Under the pieces are notes generated by a model, which saw only the letters and a list, made by a program, of their open reading frames with translations, made no database searches and had not been told where the DNA came from. From assembly GCA_934636065.1 (NCBI GenBank), contig CAKTZW010000151.1, positions 1 through 5,729 on the forward strand: a stretch of 5,729 nucleotides of DNA, read 5' to 3'. The position numbers and the translations under genes are program-made. Of this stretch, positions 5,486-5,729 are shown piece after piece (position 1 is the first letter of the stretch; each line of letters starts with the position of its first letter). The stretch is from an uncultured Labedella sp. (GTDB taxonomy: Bacteria; Actinomycetota; Actinomycetes; Actinomycetales; Microbacteriaceae).

Positions 5486-5519
5486 AAAACCCCCGCACCA
5501 TCACGGCCGCGGGGGTTTT
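5486..5519 (-). terminator. Strong intrinsic terminator of tRNA-Ala
   Basis: AAAACCCCCGC (5486-5496) and GCGGGGGTTTT (5509-5519) form a perfect 11-bp stem around a 12-base loop. Read on the minus strand it is a GC-rich hairpin ending in TTTT, 17 bases past the tRNA 3' end, so it terminates the tRNA transcript. The symmetrical A/T ends would let it work on the plus strand too. It is the only classical Rho-independent terminator in the window. Confidence 0.93.
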
Positions 5520-5536
5520 ACTCTTCTGAACTCCGG

Positions 5537-5609
5537 TGGATCTGAGGGGACTCGAACCCCTGACCCCCTGCATGCCATGCAGGTGCGCTACCAGCTGCGC
5601 CACAGACCC
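5537..5609 (-). tRNA. tRNA-Ala (anticodon GGC)
   Basis: A complete 73-nt cloverleaf is readable on the minus strand: acceptor GGGTCTG paired with CAGATCC, D arm GCGC-AGCTGGTA-GCGC, anticodon arm CCTGC-ATGGCAT-GCAGG, a 5-nt variable loop, T arm AGGGG-TTCGAGT-CCCCT, and discriminator A. The anticodon GGC (5576-5574) reads GCC/GCU alanine codons, the most used alanine family in GC-rich genomes. The third acceptor pair is G-T (G3-U70 in RNA), the classical alanyl-tRNA synthetase identity element, confirming the assignment. CCA is not encoded (ACCGG follows), so it must be added after transcription. It is followed by an intrinsic terminator and preceded by a likely leader hairpin. Confidence 0.98.
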
Positions 5610-5618
5610 GGATCGTTC

Positions 5619-5660
5619 CCTCCCGGGGGAGGCAACTCATCGATCCTACAACAGGATCAG
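5619..5660 (-). promoter_or_regulatory. Possible tRNA-Ala promoter and leader
   Basis: On the minus strand TAGGAT (5648-5643) fits TANNNT and would start transcription near 5636, leaving a leader of roughly 27 bases that RNase P would remove. The leader holds a CCTCC/GGAGG hairpin (5619-5632). The -35 is weak (TTCGCC with an 18-base spacer). The -10 also forms the right part of GATCCT-GTTGT-AGGATC (5658-5642), a 6-bp hairpin starting in the stop codon of the preceding reading frame. This could instead be a weak attenuator, with the tRNA read from further upstream. Confidence 0.35.
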
Positions 5661-5729
5661 GCGTCGGGCGAATCGACAGCGGACGCTCCGGACACTGTCG
5701 CCGTCTCGGGGATCGGCACCACCGGGCAG
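5657..5729 (-). CDS. C-terminal tail of an unidentified protein, partial
   Basis: On the minus strand one frame is open from the window edge to TGA at 5659-5657, giving 23 complete codons that end in PETATVSGASAVDSPDA. About 19 of 23 third positions are G or C and the residues are Pro/Ala/Ser/Val-rich and acidic, as expected for a disordered C-terminal tail. The two other minus-strand frames are Arg-rich or run on through the tRNA. There is too little to name a family. It would be the gene upstream of tRNA-Ala on the same strand. Confidence 0.45.
   Translation of the reverse strand, partial: CPVVPIPETATVSGASAVDSPDA

Noticed and set aside
5412..5603. A 63-residue minus-strand reading frame starting MAQLVAHLHGMQGVRG
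   Set aside because: It is the translation of tRNA-Ala, a classic spurious protein, and runs on through the terminator.
1..5729. Defence island, mobile element or CRISPR signature
   Set aside because: There is no transposase, integrase, nuclease, toxin-antitoxin pair or regularly spaced repeat array, and composition is even. The tRNA shows no duplicated 3' end within the window that would mark an attachment site.

Overview
The window is GC-rich throughout, with codons that overwhelmingly end in G or C, frequent GTG starts and very short gene gaps. Together with the gene families present, this points to a chromosomal segment of a high-GC actinobacterium, most plausibly a Microbacteriaceae-like organism. 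The lineage is inferred from style and gene content, not from a marker gene. I see no mobile element, CRISPR array, integrase or composition break. This looks like ordinary core or near-core chromosome.

The left half (1-3306, + strand) is a tightly packed run of four genes: the 3' part of a DedA-family membrane protein, an App1-family HAD phosphatase-like protein, an SRAP/YedK-HMCES abasic-site shielding protein, and a six-helix FUSC/aromatic-acid-exporter-like membrane protein. The last three are separated by 3 bp and by a GTGA start/stop overlap, so they are very likely co-transcribed and translationally coupled. DedA lies only 45 bp upstream and may share the transcript. The set mixes membrane-lipid themes (DedA, App1), export (FUSC) and DNA damage protection (SRAP). 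A joint function is not evident.

A 40-bp gap (3307-3346), with a GAGCCCAC repeat/hairpin cluster that starts inside the last codons of the FUSC-like gene, separates this run from a minus-strand series. In transcription order that series is: the tail of an unidentified protein at the right edge, tRNA-Ala(GGC) with a strong intrinsic terminator, a dihydrofolate-reductase-like (RibD C-terminal) protein, an EI24/CysZ-like membrane protein, and a YceI-family lipocalin-like protein. The FUSC-like and YceI genes converge on the repeat cluster.

The most useful regulatory reading is that the DHFR-like and EI24-like genes both show a TANNNT -10 hexamer exactly six bases before the start codon. This is the arrangement expected for leaderless mRNAs in actinobacteria. 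The YceI gene instead has a textbook AAGGAG Shine-Dalgarno and a 13-bp palindrome in its leader. I found no convincing undescribed multi-gene system. The second-look items are regulatory architecture and a few residue-level oddities.
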